Of a stretch of DNA of 64,000 bases, positions 42,942-51,991 are shown in pieces. The stretch spans positions 124,001 through 188,000 of the forward strand of contig NZ_BDDS01000003.1 in the NCBI RefSeq assembly GCF_001653135.1. Direction: 5' to 3'. Each line of letters opens with the position of its first letter. Position 1 is the stretch's first letter. The notes under the pieces are model-generated. The model saw only the letters and a list, made by a program, of their open reading frames with translations, was not told the DNA's origin and searched no databases. The stretch comes from Pseudoalteromonas neustonica (GTDB lineage Bacteria > Pseudomonadota > Gammaproteobacteria > Enterobacterales > Alteromonadaceae). The position numbers and the translations under genes are program-made.

Positions 42942-44525
42942 TCACTCTGAGTGAGTAAGCTGTGAGTCTACAATACAGCGGTTACGACCACTTTTTTTAG
43001 CTTTGTATAAGGCTTGATCGGCTTGTTTAAGTACCTCTTCAACGTTCAGTTGGTTCTGTGGCCAACCTGAAATACCTATCGAAATATTTATGCAACCAAC
43101 AGGCTCAATGATTGTTTCTGATACACGCATACGTAGTCGTTCAGCCAATAGGTATGCGGATTCTCCTGTTGTACTAGGCAGTATAATGATGAACTCCTCC
43201 CCGCCTGTACGCGCTACAAAATCACTTTCACGGGTTACGTCCAGCACAACTTTTGCTAGTGATTGCAATACTATGTCGCCAATATCATGGCCGAATTCAT
43301 CGTTAACCCGTTTAAAGAAATCAATATCGACGGCAAGTACAGTAAACGAAGTGCGATTAAAAATAAGCTGATCAAGCATTCGCTCTAAACTACGGCGATT
43401 GTGTAAACCTGTTAACGGATCTGTTTGCGCCTCATGGCGCAATACACCGATTTGATTTTGTAATAAGCCAACTCCCTTTAACATTGCTAAACGCAGTTCT
43501 GAGCTTTCATAATACCATGAACGAACCAGCTTTAAGTCTTGTGATGCAGCGGGGTTATCTAGTTTTTTTGCAGTTTCTGCAAGGCGCCTTAATGGTTGAG
43601 ATATTAATTGTGCAAACACCCAAATTAAAATGAAAGTTGCAAAGCCCACTGGAATTGTACGATAGAGCACGTTCAACATGAGTCCATCAAGCGGGACCAA
43701 TGTTGAGCTAATAGAGCGTTGTGTCACAATTCCCCACGGGGCTGATTTTAACAACGCATAACCGGCTAAAATAGCAGTGCCTTGACTGTTTATAATTTCC
43801 TGGGTACCACTTTCGCCTTTAAGCACGGCTTCTATGACTGAATTATTATAAACTTGCTCACCAATGCGCGAAACATCGGGGTGATAAAGCAACCGCCTAT
43901 TTTTATCAACAACAAAAAGATAGGAGCCATCTTTATGAAAATGCACTTGCAGTAGGTCATGTAAAATACTGCTTTTCTTTAAATATAAAGTACCGCAGAC
44001 ATAGCCTATATAATTACTGTTGCGATCAAATAGTGGATGAGAAATAGAAATAATTAAATTACCTGCAGCCGACATATAAGGCTCACTTATCATCGCCTTT
44101 TTATTTGATAAAGCCTGTTTTGCCCCATAACTTTGCAGTGTTTCCCCTTCGAGCTGTAAACTCATCGGCGATAAACCTAAAACTAACCCCTGATTATCCA
44201 CAATTACAATTGAATTAAAGCTATCTGTTTGTAAACGAAGACGATCAGCTTCTTGCGCTAAAATATTGCGGTCATTAAAGTGACTTTCTATTATTTTTGC
44301 AGAATAAGCTAATTGCTGCTGGGCTGATAGCAAGAAACGGTCCGTAACAGACACTAATTTGGCAGCATAAGCATTATGATTTATTAACGTTTGAGATTGT
44401 AATTGTTGTTTTTGAACTTGATAACTGGAGTAAAAACTATTTAAAAACGTGATAATCGTAACTGAAATAGCTAAAAATAATATTAATTTTTTTAAATCTA
44501 GATTGATGTTGATTAGGCTTCGCAA
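42942..44525 (-). CDS. Diguanylate cyclase with periplasmic Cache sensor
   Basis: The 527-residue membrane protein has a helix at residues 12-30, a dCache-like periplasmic domain (about 35-280) with a FNSIVIVDNQGLVLGLSP and SYLFVVDKNRRLLYHPDVSRIG pair, a second helix (286-308), a HAMP-like linker, and a C-terminal GGDEF domain (DPLTGLHNRRSLERML, then active-site GGEEFII). The intact GGEEF indicates synthesis of cyclic di-GMP. An upstream RxxD inhibitory site was not seen clearly. The ligand is unknown; the gene is convergent with hmuV. Confidence 0.9.
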   Translation of the reverse strand: MRSLININLDLKKLILFLAISVTIITFLNSFYSSYQVQKQQLQSQTLINHNAYAAKLVSVTDRFLLSAQQQLAYSAKIIESHFNDRNILAQEADRLRLQTDSFNSIVIVDNQGLVLGLSPMSLQLEGETLQSYGAKQALSNKKAMISEPYMSAAGNLIISISHPLFDRNSNYIGYVCGTLYLKKSSILHDLLQVHFHKDGSYLFVVDKNRRLLYHPDVSRIGEQVYNNSVIEAVLKGESGTQEIINSQGTAILAGYALLKSAPWGIVTQRSISSTLVPLDGLMLNVLYRTIPVGFATFILIWVFAQLISQPLRRLAETAKKLDNPAASQDLKLVRSWYYESSELRLAMLKGVGLLQNQIGVLRHEAQTDPLTGLHNRRSLERMLDQLIFNRTSFTVLAVDIDFFKRVNDEFGHDIGDIVLQSLAKVVLDVTRESDFVARTGGEEFIIILPSTTGESAYLLAERLRMRVSETIIEPVGCINISIGISGWPQNQLNVEEVLKQADQALYKAKKSGRNRCIVDSQLTHSE

Positions 44526-44664
44526 AATAATATGTCTCTTTATATTAGCCTTACAACTCCCTGGCCATTATTTACGCGGTGAATACTAACAAGTTGTGTG
44601 TCTTTATTCTAGGAGCAAAAACTCTAAATATGATTTAGTACAAATTTAGAGTTTATCTGCGCCT

Positions 44665-45114
44665 TTAGTTATTCGTACTACACGCTAATTTAGATTGCGC
44701 AATGCACTGTTGTTGCGCTTGCTCTACACTTTCACCACCCATGCAATAATCTATACGGGTTGTTCTTTTTTCAACCCCTGCATTTTGGCCATCAGCGATT
44801 TTCCACTCACTATTTCTTAAAAGTTTTTTAGCTTCTTTTGGTAAGACTCTAGTAGGAATCGCAGATACCAATTCAACATCACTAACGTCACCGCTACTGT
44901 CGATATTAAAGGTATAAATCGCGCACCCTTTTATGCCTTTCTTAGCTAGAGCTATAGGGTATTTGGGTGTGTTGTTACTTTTACGTAGCCAAATTGCTTG
45001 AGCTACATCAGGGTAGAGGTGGGTTATTTGTACATCAGCAAAATGTGTTTTAGCAAAAAGCACAGGACTAAACAGCACCACCCCTACACTATAAAGAAAG
45101 CATTTCTTCGTCAT
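44665..45114 (-). CDS. Secreted TonB C-terminal-domain-like protein
   Basis: The 149-residue product has a signal peptide (CFLYSVGVVLFSPVLFA) and a domain resembling the TonB C-terminus: PKYPIALAKKGIKGCAIYTFNIDSSGDVSDVELVSAIPTRVLPKEAKKLLRNSEWKI. Four cysteines towards the end (CMGG, QQCIAQSKLAC) could form disulfides. No membrane anchor or spacer is present, so it is not a working TonB; such free-standing domains are common in Alteromonadales. Function unknown. Confidence 0.72.
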   Translation of the reverse strand: MTKKCFLYSVGVVLFSPVLFAKTHFADVQITHLYPDVAQAIWLRKSNNTPKYPIALAKKGIKGCAIYTFNIDSSGDVSDVELVSAIPTRVLPKEAKKLLRNSEWKIADGQNAGVEKRTTRIDYCMGGESVEQAQQQCIAQSKLACSTNN

Positions 45115-45253
45115 TATTTATCCTTAATTAATAAATTACCTAAAAAGAGTACTTTATAGCAACTGCCAACGCAACCTGTTTTTTAATTTTATTATATAAA
45201 TTCAAAGCCTTATATAAACTTTATAATCTCATTCCCAATGAAAATTTAATTAA

Positions 45254-45328
45254 CACTACATGGGCTCAGCCGTGCCTAAAAAACATACTACTGCAAATTC
45301 AGCCACGAAAAATAAACAAGCCCTAAAC
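45254..45328. repeat. Fragment of the CTAG/GTTGACC MITE family
   Basis: The 754-bp gap between the TonB-like gene and the GH3 gene begins with AT-rich sequence, then this fragment matching the right half of the element at 51111-51380 (ACATGGGCTCAGCCGTGCCT, CATACTACTGCAAATTCAGC, AGCCCTAAA). It is followed by the 264-bp element. The remaining 260 bp before the GH3 gene show only AT-rich promoter-like sequence. Confidence 0.55.
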
Positions 45329-45340
45329 TGAATGTGTATT

Positions 45341-45604
45341 TATACCCAAACCACCTCAAGATGCAGTCTTCAGCGTTTCACAGGTGTTTAATATCAAGGC
45401 GTTACTTTGCAATAATGGCAGTCCCTTTTAAGAAGTAACAACGATGAGAGTAAGCGCCGGTGAAACGCCCAACGGGTTGGTTTAAAAGCGATTTATACTG
45501 CGTTATTGATTTTAACAAGGGAACAACCATTATTTGCAATCAATGCCTTGCCTGAATCGCTTTTAACTCCAACTGAAACTGCATCTTGAGGTGGCTTGGG
45601 TATA
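45341..45604. mobile_element. 264-bp MITE-like element, copy 2
   Basis: The ends TATACCCAAACCACCTCAAG and, on the right, CTTGAGGTGGCTTGGGTATA form near-perfect terminal inverted repeats of about 26 bp. The body contains GTTTCACAGGTGTTTAATAT, TTACTTTGCAATAATGGCAG and TCCCTTTTAAGAAGTAACAA. It has the same length as, and is inverted relative to, the copy at 56708-56971. There is no ORF, so it must be moved in trans. Confidence 0.88.
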
Positions 45605-45868
45605 TTACTACCGCCCTCATAAATTCCATACATACTACAGGTTGGAATATATTATTACGGAAAATTTAAAATTCGAGTCCTTTCAGCCCCCTCTAAGATT
45701 TAATCTACATGCTTTATTTAAAGAAAAATAGCGTTTAACGATACATTTTGAATTTATATTTAAAATATGAGTGTGCTAGAATCAGTTTGCCTTTTAATCT
45801 TTTTTAACGTTATTATTAGGAATAAATTATTCAAAACAACAATAAGCAATTTAGCTTAGGAGCCTTCT

Positions 45869-47740
45869 GTGTTAAATAAGTTTGCCATATCATCAATTAT
45901 CTTTGGACTAGGGTGTTTATTACCAATGAAATCGACCTTTGCAGCGACCACATTAACTCTTGAGCAACAGCTTGGCCAAAAGCTAATGCTTGATTTTCGT
46001 TATTATTGTGAACAAGACAGCGAACATTCTATTAAGAAAAAGTGCCGTACCCCTGTCACTCACTTACCTGCAGACTTAGCTAAAGTAATCACCAAACATA
46101 ATATTGGTGGAGTTATTTTGTTTGCTGAAAATATTGAGAATATCTCACAAATCGTTAAATTAAATAACGCCATGCAACAAGCGGCTGCAAAGTCTAGCTT
46201 AGGTGCCCCATTATTTATTTCTATTGACCAAGAAGGCGGACGTGTTGCCCGCATTCCTCGAGATATTGCCACCTCATTTACCGGTAATATGTCAATCGGT
46301 GCAAGCTATGCAGTTCACGGAACTAAGTTTGCAACACAATCTGCGCAAGTGATCGCAGATGAGCTAAAAGCGGTGGGGGTTAATGTTAATTACGCACCAA
46401 CAGTTGATGTAAACATGAACCCTGATAACCCGGTGATCAATGTACGCTCATACGGTGAAGACCCTGCATTAGTGAGTATTTTAGGTGCGGCCCAAGTAGC
46501 AGGTTTTGAAGGTAATGGCGTTATTACTTCACTAAAACATTTTCCGGGGCATGGCGATACCAGTGTTGATAGCCACACAGGTTTACCAAAAGTAATGCAT
46601 GATAAAGAAACGATTTGGCAGCAAGATTTACCGCCATTTCAACAAATTATTAAAGATCAGAACCCCGGTATGATCATGACAGCGCATATCCAGTACCCAG
46701 CGCTTGATAGCAGTACATTTGTTAGTAAAGATGGCAAAACTATGATCAAACCAGCCACTATGTCGCGTAAAATAATCACCAAATTATTACGTGATGAGTT
46801 AGGTTATCAAGGTGTTGTGATCACAGATGCGCTTGATATGGCAGGTATTAGTCACTTTTTTGAGCCTATAGAAGCCGTTGTAAACACCTTTGCAGCCGGT
46901 GTTGATATTGCTTTAATGCCGATTGAAATCCGTAGCCCAAAGGATTTAGTCGTACTTGATACGTTAATAACGCGATTAGTCAGCGAGGTTGAAAAAGGTA
47001 ACTTAAATGCCAAAGAGATAGATATATCTGCTCAGCGTATCATTAATTTAAAAAATAAATTTAAACTTACTACCGAGCTGAATGGATCACTCGCAACACA
47101 AAAAGCACACCATATTTTAGGTAATGCTAGTCATCGAAAGGTCGAAGCCGAGCTTGCGCTTGCGGCAATTACTGAAGTTAAAAATGATAAAAACACTTTA
47201 CCGATTAAGCTTACGGCTAATAGCAAAGTACATATCATAATGCCCGATACGCGTAAGTGCATTGCACTTCAACAAGCAATTGCTGCGCAGACCCAACATA
47301 TTGTTTCGTTCAGCTGTACCAGCTTGCAAGGGTATGAGCCAGCAACTACATTAAAAGCCATTACTGAAGCTGATATTATTATTGCTGGTAATGCGTTTCC
47401 AAATCAAAGCGCGGTAGAAATTGGCGGTATGGATGACCTTGCTGATAACCCAGCATTTGCAATTGCTAAGTCAGCGCAAACCGCGGCGCTTGAGAGCCTT
47501 CTTAAGCAAGCGCAACAGGCTAATAAAAAGACCATTTTTATTAGCCTTAGAGCGCCTTATGATATTGCGAAGTTTGGCCAATTTAGTGATGCAATTTTAG
47601 CTACTTATGCGTATAACATAGATGTAGATAATAACATTAAAGTATCAGGCCCTGCTTTCACTGCGCTTGCAAAAGTGCTTGTAGGCAAAGCACCTGCGCA
47701 AGGTGTGCTACCTGTGACAATTAGTGAAAATAACCACTAA
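45869..47740 (+). CDS. GH3 beta-N-acetylhexosaminidase (NagZ-like), secreted
   Basis: The 623-residue glycoside hydrolase family 3 enzyme has a signal peptide (ISSIIFGLGCLLPMKSTFA), the NagZ signature KHFPGHGDTSVDSH at 223-236 with the catalytic His236, and the nucleophile Asp320 (GVVITDALDM). A C-terminal domain of about 230 residues (SKVHIIMPDTRKC onward) makes it longer than cytoplasmic NagZ (about 340). It should release N-acetylglucosamine from muropeptides or chitin-like chains in the periplasm. The GTG start has AGGAG upstream. It is first in a five-gene operon for D-glutamate use, which points to peptidoglycan as source. Confidence 0.88.
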   Translation: MLNKFAISSIIFGLGCLLPMKSTFAATTLTLEQQLGQKLMLDFRYYCEQDSEHSIKKKCRTPVTHLPADLAKVITKHNIGGVILFAENIENISQIVKLNNAMQQAAAKSSLGAPLFISIDQEGGRVARIPRDIATSFTGNMSIGASYAVHGTKFATQSAQVIADELKAVGVNVNYAPTVDVNMNPDNPVINVRSYGEDPALVSILGAAQVAGFEGNGVITSLKHFPGHGDTSVDSHTGLPKVMHDKETIWQQDLPPFQQIIKDQNPGMIMTAHIQYPALDSSTFVSKDGKTMIKPATMSRKIITKLLRDELGYQGVVITDALDMAGISHFFEPIEAVVNTFAAGVDIALMPIEIRSPKDLVVLDTLITRLVSEVEKGNLNAKEIDISAQRIINLKNKFKLTTELNGSLATQKAHHILGNASHRKVEAELALAAITEVKNDKNTLPIKLTANSKVHIIMPDTRKCIALQQAIAAQTQHIVSFSCTSLQGYEPATTLKAITEADIIIAGNAFPNQSAVEIGGMDDLADNPAFAIAKSAQTAALESLLKQAQQANKKTIFISLRAPYDIAKFGQFSDAILATYAYNIDVDNNIKVSGPAFTALAKVLVGKAPAQGVLPVTISENNH

Positions 47741-47761
47741 ATTTACGCTTAAGAGGATACT

Positions 47762-48559
47762 ATGCAACATAATGCTTCGCTCACTACGCCTTACGCTATC
47801 AGGAATATGATCCGTAATGAAGATTACACAGGCCACACATCAGGCTTTGTACCAGGCTTTGTACAAGCTAACTTAGTGATCTTGCCCAAGCAGTATGCTT
47901 TTGATTTTTTACAATTTTGCCAAGCAAACAAAAAAGCTTGCCCGATTGTTGCTAGTAGTAGCGCTCCTGGTGCTATCACGATCCCAAATGTTGCGCATGA
48001 TTTAGATATTCGCACAGACTTACCACGTTATCGGATTTTTAAACAAGGCCAATTGATTGAAGAAGTCACTAATATAAAAGAGCACTGGCGCGATGATTTA
48101 GTAACTTTTTTAATTGGCTGCTCGTTCTCTTTTGAAGAGTCGCTGCAAGCAGCTGGTATTGAAATTCGTAATATTACAGAACACAAAAATGTGCCTATGT
48201 ATATGACTAATATTCCCTGTGAAAGTGCAGGTGTTTTTCAAGCAAATATGGTTGTGAGCATGCGACCAATGAAGCCTGCTGATGCCATACGCGCGATTCA
48301 AATTTGTAGTCGTTTTCCGGATGTGCATGGTGCTCCTGTGCATTTTGGCGATCCAACGACTATCGGTATAAAAGATATTAACCGCCCAAACTTTGGTGAA
48401 TCGGTAACAATAAAAGACGGTGAAGTACCTGTATTTTGGGCCTGTGGTGTTACACCTCAAGTTGCAATTGCCAATGCCGCACCTGATTTTTGCATAACGC
48501 ATAGTCCTGGTCATATGCTGATCACTGATATTCAAAACGCTCATATATCTGCATTTTAA
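47762..48559 (+). CDS. D-glutamate cyclase N-terminal-type protein (DUF1445)
   Basis: The 265-residue protein belongs to DUF1445, called putative hydro-lyase in many genomes and the N-terminal half of animal DGLUCY, which converts D-glutamate to 5-oxo-D-proline. Typical segments are TSGFVPGFVQANLVILPKQYAFDFLQFC, PIVASSSAPGA, FLIGCSFSFEESLQAAG and MYMTNIPCESAGVFQANMVVSMRPM. It lies 21 bp after the GH3 gene and 12 bp before pxpA. The other half of DGLUCY is two genes downstream. The function is inferred from the fusion protein. Confidence 0.82.
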   Translation: MQHNASLTTPYAIRNMIRNEDYTGHTSGFVPGFVQANLVILPKQYAFDFLQFCQANKKACPIVASSSAPGAITIPNVAHDLDIRTDLPRYRIFKQGQLIEEVTNIKEHWRDDLVTFLIGCSFSFEESLQAAGIEIRNITEHKNVPMYMTNIPCESAGVFQANMVVSMRPMKPADAIRAIQICSRFPDVHGAPVHFGDPTTIGIKDINRPNFGESVTIKDGEVPVFWACGVTPQVAIANAAPDFCITHSPGHMLITDIQNAHISAF

Positions 48560-48571
48560 ACGGAAACAAAC

Positions 48572-49300
48572 ATGAAGCTTAATTGTGATTTAGGTGAAAG
48601 CTATGGAGCATGGAAGATGGGCCTCGATGAAGCTGTTATGCCGCATATAGATATGGCAAACATTGCTTGTGGCTTTCATGGCGGTGACAGCGATGTTTTG
48701 GCGTATACTTTAGCGCTTGCTAAACAGCACACTGTAACTATTGGTGCCCACCCTAGTTACCCTGATAAGCAAGGGTTTGGTCGGCGTTCAATGGCATTAA
48801 CACCGCAAGAGCTGACTAATTGCCTACACTACCAAATTGCCGCAATTGAAGGTATGGCTAAAGTGCAAGGGCTAGCACTTAGCTATGTGAAGCCACATGG
48901 TGCGCTTTATAATGACATGATGACCGATGAAACAATATTAACCACCGTCATGCAAGCCATTGCCAGCTATCCAAGTCCATTAAAGCTGATGCTACTTGCC
49001 ACTGCGAATGCAAAAAGCCATCAGCAACTGGCAAAAAAGTACCACTTAACATTAATTTTAGAAGCCTTTGCTGATCGCCAATACACTGACGATGGACTTC
49101 TCGTTTCACGAAAAGTTGCCGGCAGCGTGCATGATAAACCGGCATTAATTTCGCAGGTCAAACAACTGCTCGCTACAGGTTGTGTAACAACACAGTCTGG
49201 TAAAAAACTCCCTTTACATGCTGATAGTCTATGTGTGCATGGCGATAACGCAGCTGGCATAATTCTTATTCAAGAGATCAAAGCACTATGCCAAACTTAG
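48572..49300 (+). CDS. pxpA: 5-oxoprolinase subunit A (LamB/YcsF family)
   Basis: The 242-residue metal-dependent protein has the PxpA signature MKLNCDLGESYG at the start, then MANIACGFHGGDSDVL, IGAHPSYPDKQGFGRR and YVKPHGALYND. In E. coli and Bacillus PxpABC opens 5-oxoproline to glutamate with ATP. pxpB and pxpC are not in this operon. Its place between two D-glutamate cyclase halves suggests that it handles 5-oxo-D-proline made by them, or assembles with partners elsewhere. Its 3' end overlaps the next gene by 13 bp. Confidence 0.9.
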   Translation: MKLNCDLGESYGAWKMGLDEAVMPHIDMANIACGFHGGDSDVLAYTLALAKQHTVTIGAHPSYPDKQGFGRRSMALTPQELTNCLHYQIAAIEGMAKVQGLALSYVKPHGALYNDMMTDETILTTVMQAIASYPSPLKLMLLATANAKSHQQLAKKYHLTLILEAFADRQYTDDGLLVSRKVAGSVHDKPALISQVKQLLATGCVTTQSGKKLPLHADSLCVHGDNAAGIILIQEIKALCQT

Positions 49301-50157
49301 TAAGTGATGAGCAGCTAAGTCATACCATTGAGAACATGATGATTGAACAGAATTTGCGTGGCATGCAAAGCCTGTATGCGCACCAACTTACCGGCACTTA
49401 TTTACGCGCTGCAAAGTCATTATTTAACGCAAAACAAACGGTGCTAATTGGCACAGGCTTTGCTGTTAAGCAAACCTTTGAAACTGATGGCCCTGTGGGG
49501 GCAATTGCTTTATATAACGCATTAATAGCACTTGGTAAACAGCCGATTCTAGTATGTGGAAACCCCCTTTACACCGCCTTAAAAAATGACTTTAACTGTT
49601 TTGAACTCCCCCTTAATAACTTTGTTGATGCTATGGCCTTTAGCAAAACAGCACTGGCTGATTTAAAACCAGATTGTGTATTGTCAATAGAGCGACCAGG
49701 GCTATGCCATGGTAATAAGTATTACAATATGCGCGGCATTGATATATCTGCAGATTGTGGTTGTTTTGATTTTTTTGTGAGCCAAGCCCCCTGCCCAACT
49801 GTAGCCATTGGCGATGGTGGCAACGAAATAGGTATGGGCAACTTATCACAATATATGTCTGAGCTAAGTATTACGCCTAGCCTTACTTGCTGCGATGAAC
49901 TGCTGCTAGCCGATGTATCTAATTGGGCTGCTTATGGCCTGATCGCTTTTTTAAGTCGTTGGCACAACCAAGACTTACTCGCCAATATTAATACGCTGGG
50001 TATTTTACAGTACTTAAGTGAACGTGGCAGTGTAGATGGTGTTACCCAGCAAAATGAATTAACCGAAGATGGCTTACATGCCACGCATGGCCAACAACTC
50101 ATCGCAAGACTACGTCAGCTTAGCGGTGTTGCCAATCAGAATGAGGATTTACAATGA
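49288..50157 (+). CDS. D-glutamate cyclase C-terminal-type protein (DUF4392)
   Basis: The 289-residue protein resembles DUF4392, the C-terminal half of animal DGLUCY. Segments of note are TVLIGTGFAVKQTFETDGPVGAIALYNAL, DCVLSIERPGLCHGNKYYNMRGIDIS, and TVAIGDGGNEIGMGN, the last with the conserved glycine-rich metal or substrate loop. It overlaps pxpA by 13 bp and the aminotransferase gene by 4 bp. Having both DGLUCY halves as separate genes of one operon strongly supports D-glutamate cyclisation, although activity of either half alone is unproven. Confidence 0.82.
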   Translation: MPNLVSDEQLSHTIENMMIEQNLRGMQSLYAHQLTGTYLRAAKSLFNAKQTVLIGTGFAVKQTFETDGPVGAIALYNALIALGKQPILVCGNPLYTALKNDFNCFELPLNNFVDAMAFSKTALADLKPDCVLSIERPGLCHGNKYYNMRGIDISADCGCFDFFVSQAPCPTVAIGDGGNEIGMGNLSQYMSELSITPSLTCCDELLLADVSNWAAYGLIAFLSRWHNQDLLANINTLGILQYLSERGSVDGVTQQNELTEDGLHATHGQQLIARLRQLSGVANQNEDLQ

Positions 50158-51011
50158 GTACGGTGTATTTAAATGGCGATTATATGGATGCTGAGCACGC
50201 CAAAATCTCGCCTATGGATAGAGGCTTTTTATTTGGTGATGGTATTTACGAAGTGATCCCAGCTTACAATGGTGACATGCTTGGCTTTACCGCACACATA
50301 GAGCGTATGAACAATGGTTTAAATGAACTGGAAATTGTGCTTAATTATACGCCAGATACATGGCGTATAATTTGCGATCAGCTATGTAACAAAAACCAAG
50401 GTAAAAACTTTGGTATTTACCTGCATGTTAGTCGCGGTGCTGATACAAAACGAGCTCATGCATACCCTACTGGTATTACACCCACTGTATTCGCTTATGC
50501 GTTTGAGATACCCGAACAACCTGTAAGCATTATAGAGTCAGCCACAACATACACGGTTTCACTTGAGCAAGACAAGCGATGGCAACGATGCCATATAAAA
50601 TCAACCGCATTATTGGGTAACGTAATACATTACCAACATGGCGCGGCGGCCGGCAATAAAGAAACTATTTTATATAATGGTCTTGGTGAACTTACCGAAG
50701 CCAGCTCAAGTAATGTGTTTATTGTTAAAGATGGCGTAATAAGTACGCCACCGTTAGATAATCAGATTTTGCCAGGGATCACCCGCTGGTTGATTATCAA
50801 TATTCTTCACTCACACAGTGAGCTTAAAGTACACGAGCGCAGGATCAGCAAAGAAGAACTTCTTGATGCTGATGAAGTATGGATCACCAGTGCAACTAAA
50901 GAGGTCGGGCCTGTGATAAAAATTAATGACACACTTATTGGCACCGGTAAACCTGGTAAAACTTGGCAACGAGTGCAAAGTCTTTTTACCTTACATAAGT
51001 TTGATTATTAA
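50154..51011 (+). CDS. D-amino-acid aminotransferase (class IV)
   Basis: The 285-residue PLP enzyme has the class IV signature with the catalytic Lys149 in RWQRCHIKSTALLGNV, close to Bacillus D-amino-acid transaminase (RWLRCDIKSLNLLGNV), and EASSSNVFIVKDG for the cofactor phosphate. The match favours D-amino acids over branched-chain L-amino acids. It interconverts D-alanine and D-glutamate with the keto acids, which supplies D-glutamate for the cyclase or disposes of D-Ala from peptidoglycan. Its ATG overlaps the DUF4392 stop. Confidence 0.87.
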   Translation: MSTVYLNGDYMDAEHAKISPMDRGFLFGDGIYEVIPAYNGDMLGFTAHIERMNNGLNELEIVLNYTPDTWRIICDQLCNKNQGKNFGIYLHVSRGADTKRAHAYPTGITPTVFAYAFEIPEQPVSIIESATTYTVSLEQDKRWQRCHIKSTALLGNVIHYQHGAAAGNKETILYNGLGELTEASSSNVFIVKDGVISTPPLDNQILPGITRWLIINILHSHSELKVHERRISKEELLDADEVWITSATKEVGPVIKINDTLIGTGKPGKTWQRVQSLFTLHKFDY

Positions 51012-51013
51012 CA

Positions 51014-51048
51014 GCGGTAAGCGGTAAGCGGTAAGCGGTAAGCGGTAA
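51014..51048. repeat. Heptanucleotide tandem repeat, five GCGGTAA units
   Basis: Five perfect copies of GCGGTAA start three bases after the stop codon of the aminotransferase gene, before the terminator. The 7-bp unit is not a multiple of three, but lies outside any ORF. Confidence 0.95.
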
Positions 51049-51052
51049 TTAT

Positions 51053-51087
51053 AAAAGCCATGTTTGTTTAGTCAAACATGGCTTTTT
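51053..51087 (+). terminator. Intrinsic terminator of the D-glutamate operon
   Basis: AAAAGCCATGTTTG, loop TTTAGT, CAAACATGGCTTTTT. Fourteen paired bases and a T-tract just after the aminotransferase gene. Confidence 0.85.
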
Positions 51088-51110
51088 AAGTCCTAGAATT
51101 AACCAGTTGC

Positions 51111-51380
51111 CTAGAGCACGTTGACCTTTGTGGATTGAAATTTGTTCAACCTAGGGGCGATTTAATCGCGGCGCGAGGTTTGTAACCTAGCGGGCTAAGT
51201 AAAAACCGAGTAACAAAGAGTCAATCGCCCCTAGGAAGAACCCTTTGGGCAGCGCATGTTTGGTATTTATACTGCGTTATCACCTATTTATGGGGAACAA
51301 CCACACGACATAGGCTCTGCTTTGCCTAAATACCAAACATACTGCTGCAAAATCAATCACGAAAGGTCAACACGCCCTAG
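51111..51380. mobile_element. 270-bp MITE-like element with CTAG/GTTGACC ends
   Basis: The ends CTAGAGCACGTTGACCTTT and, on the right, AAAGGTCAACACGCCCTAG are imperfect terminal inverted repeats, with CTAG at both outer edges as possible target duplication. Inside are two more inverted repeats: CCTAGGGGCGATT with AATCGCCCCTAGG, and ATGTTTGGTATTTA with TAAATACCAAACAT. There is no ORF. Together with the heptamer repeat and terminator it explains the 374-bp gap. Confidence 0.82.
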
Positions 51381-51385
51381 TAGTT

Positions 51386-51952
51386 TTATTTTCTTGCCAG
51401 TTTTGCGGCTTGGTTTAACCACTCAACCCGCAGCTCTGGCGTTGAACTGATAATTGGACCGAAATATGCAGTTGAGATAACTTTAATGCCAGAAAAGCCT
51501 AAAATAGTGTGTTTTAGCTGCTTAGTCACTGGAGCACCTTGGACGAAACGATAATACCAAGCGGGAGTGTCAAGGGTTAACACAACTTCAGCTGTGCGGC
51601 CTTTTAATAGTTTATCGGGAATGGTTTTATTAGGCTGATATTTAAATGCAAAACCAGGTAGGAAAGTACGGTCAATCAACCCTTTAAATTTTGCAGGTAA
51701 ACCGCCCCACCAAACAGGGATAAACAATACAATATGCTCAGCCCATTGTAACTTTGCTTGAAATTCGACTAAATCAGGCTCTAATGGCTGTTCGCTGTCA
51801 TAACCATTGCTTAAGTCAGGGTTAAATTGCATAGTACTGAGAGACAGGTATTGTACTTCACTATGACTTGCCGCTACATATGCTTTTGCCAATGCATCAC
51901 AAAAACTGCTACTTTTTGGATTTGCATCAATCACTAATATATTTTTTTTCAT
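51386..51952 (-). CDS. Flavodoxin-fold NAD(P)H:quinone oxidoreductase
   Basis: The 188-residue flavoprotein has NILVIDANPKSSSFCDALAKAY for FMN or FAD phosphate binding, IVLFIPVWWGGLPAKFKGLIDRTFLPGFAF, the typical MdaB/NQO1 core, and length as in that family. I chose the ATG at 51952 with AGGAG upstream. It reduces quinones by two electrons, avoiding semiquinone. It follows the MerR-type gene by 39 bp and is the probable target of that regulator. Confidence 0.87.
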   Translation of the reverse strand: MKKNILVIDANPKSSSFCDALAKAYVAASHSEVQYLSLSTMQFNPDLSNGYDSEQPLEPDLVEFQAKLQWAEHIVLFIPVWWGGLPAKFKGLIDRTFLPGFAFKYQPNKTIPDKLLKGRTAEVVLTLDTPAWYYRFVQGAPVTKQLKHTILGFSGIKVISTAYFGPIISSTPELRVEWLNQAAKLARK

Positions 51953-51991
51953 ACTAACTACTCCTTTAAAAGCAGCAGCATACACCCTCCC

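Noticed and set aside
44665..45114. Second working TonB protein
   Set aside because: The membrane anchor and proline-rich spacer are missing, and the protein has a cleavable-type signal peptide.
47824..49260. Minus-strand ORFs opposite the D-glutamate genes
   Set aside because: They are shadows of conserved coding frames, with low-complexity or atypical composition.
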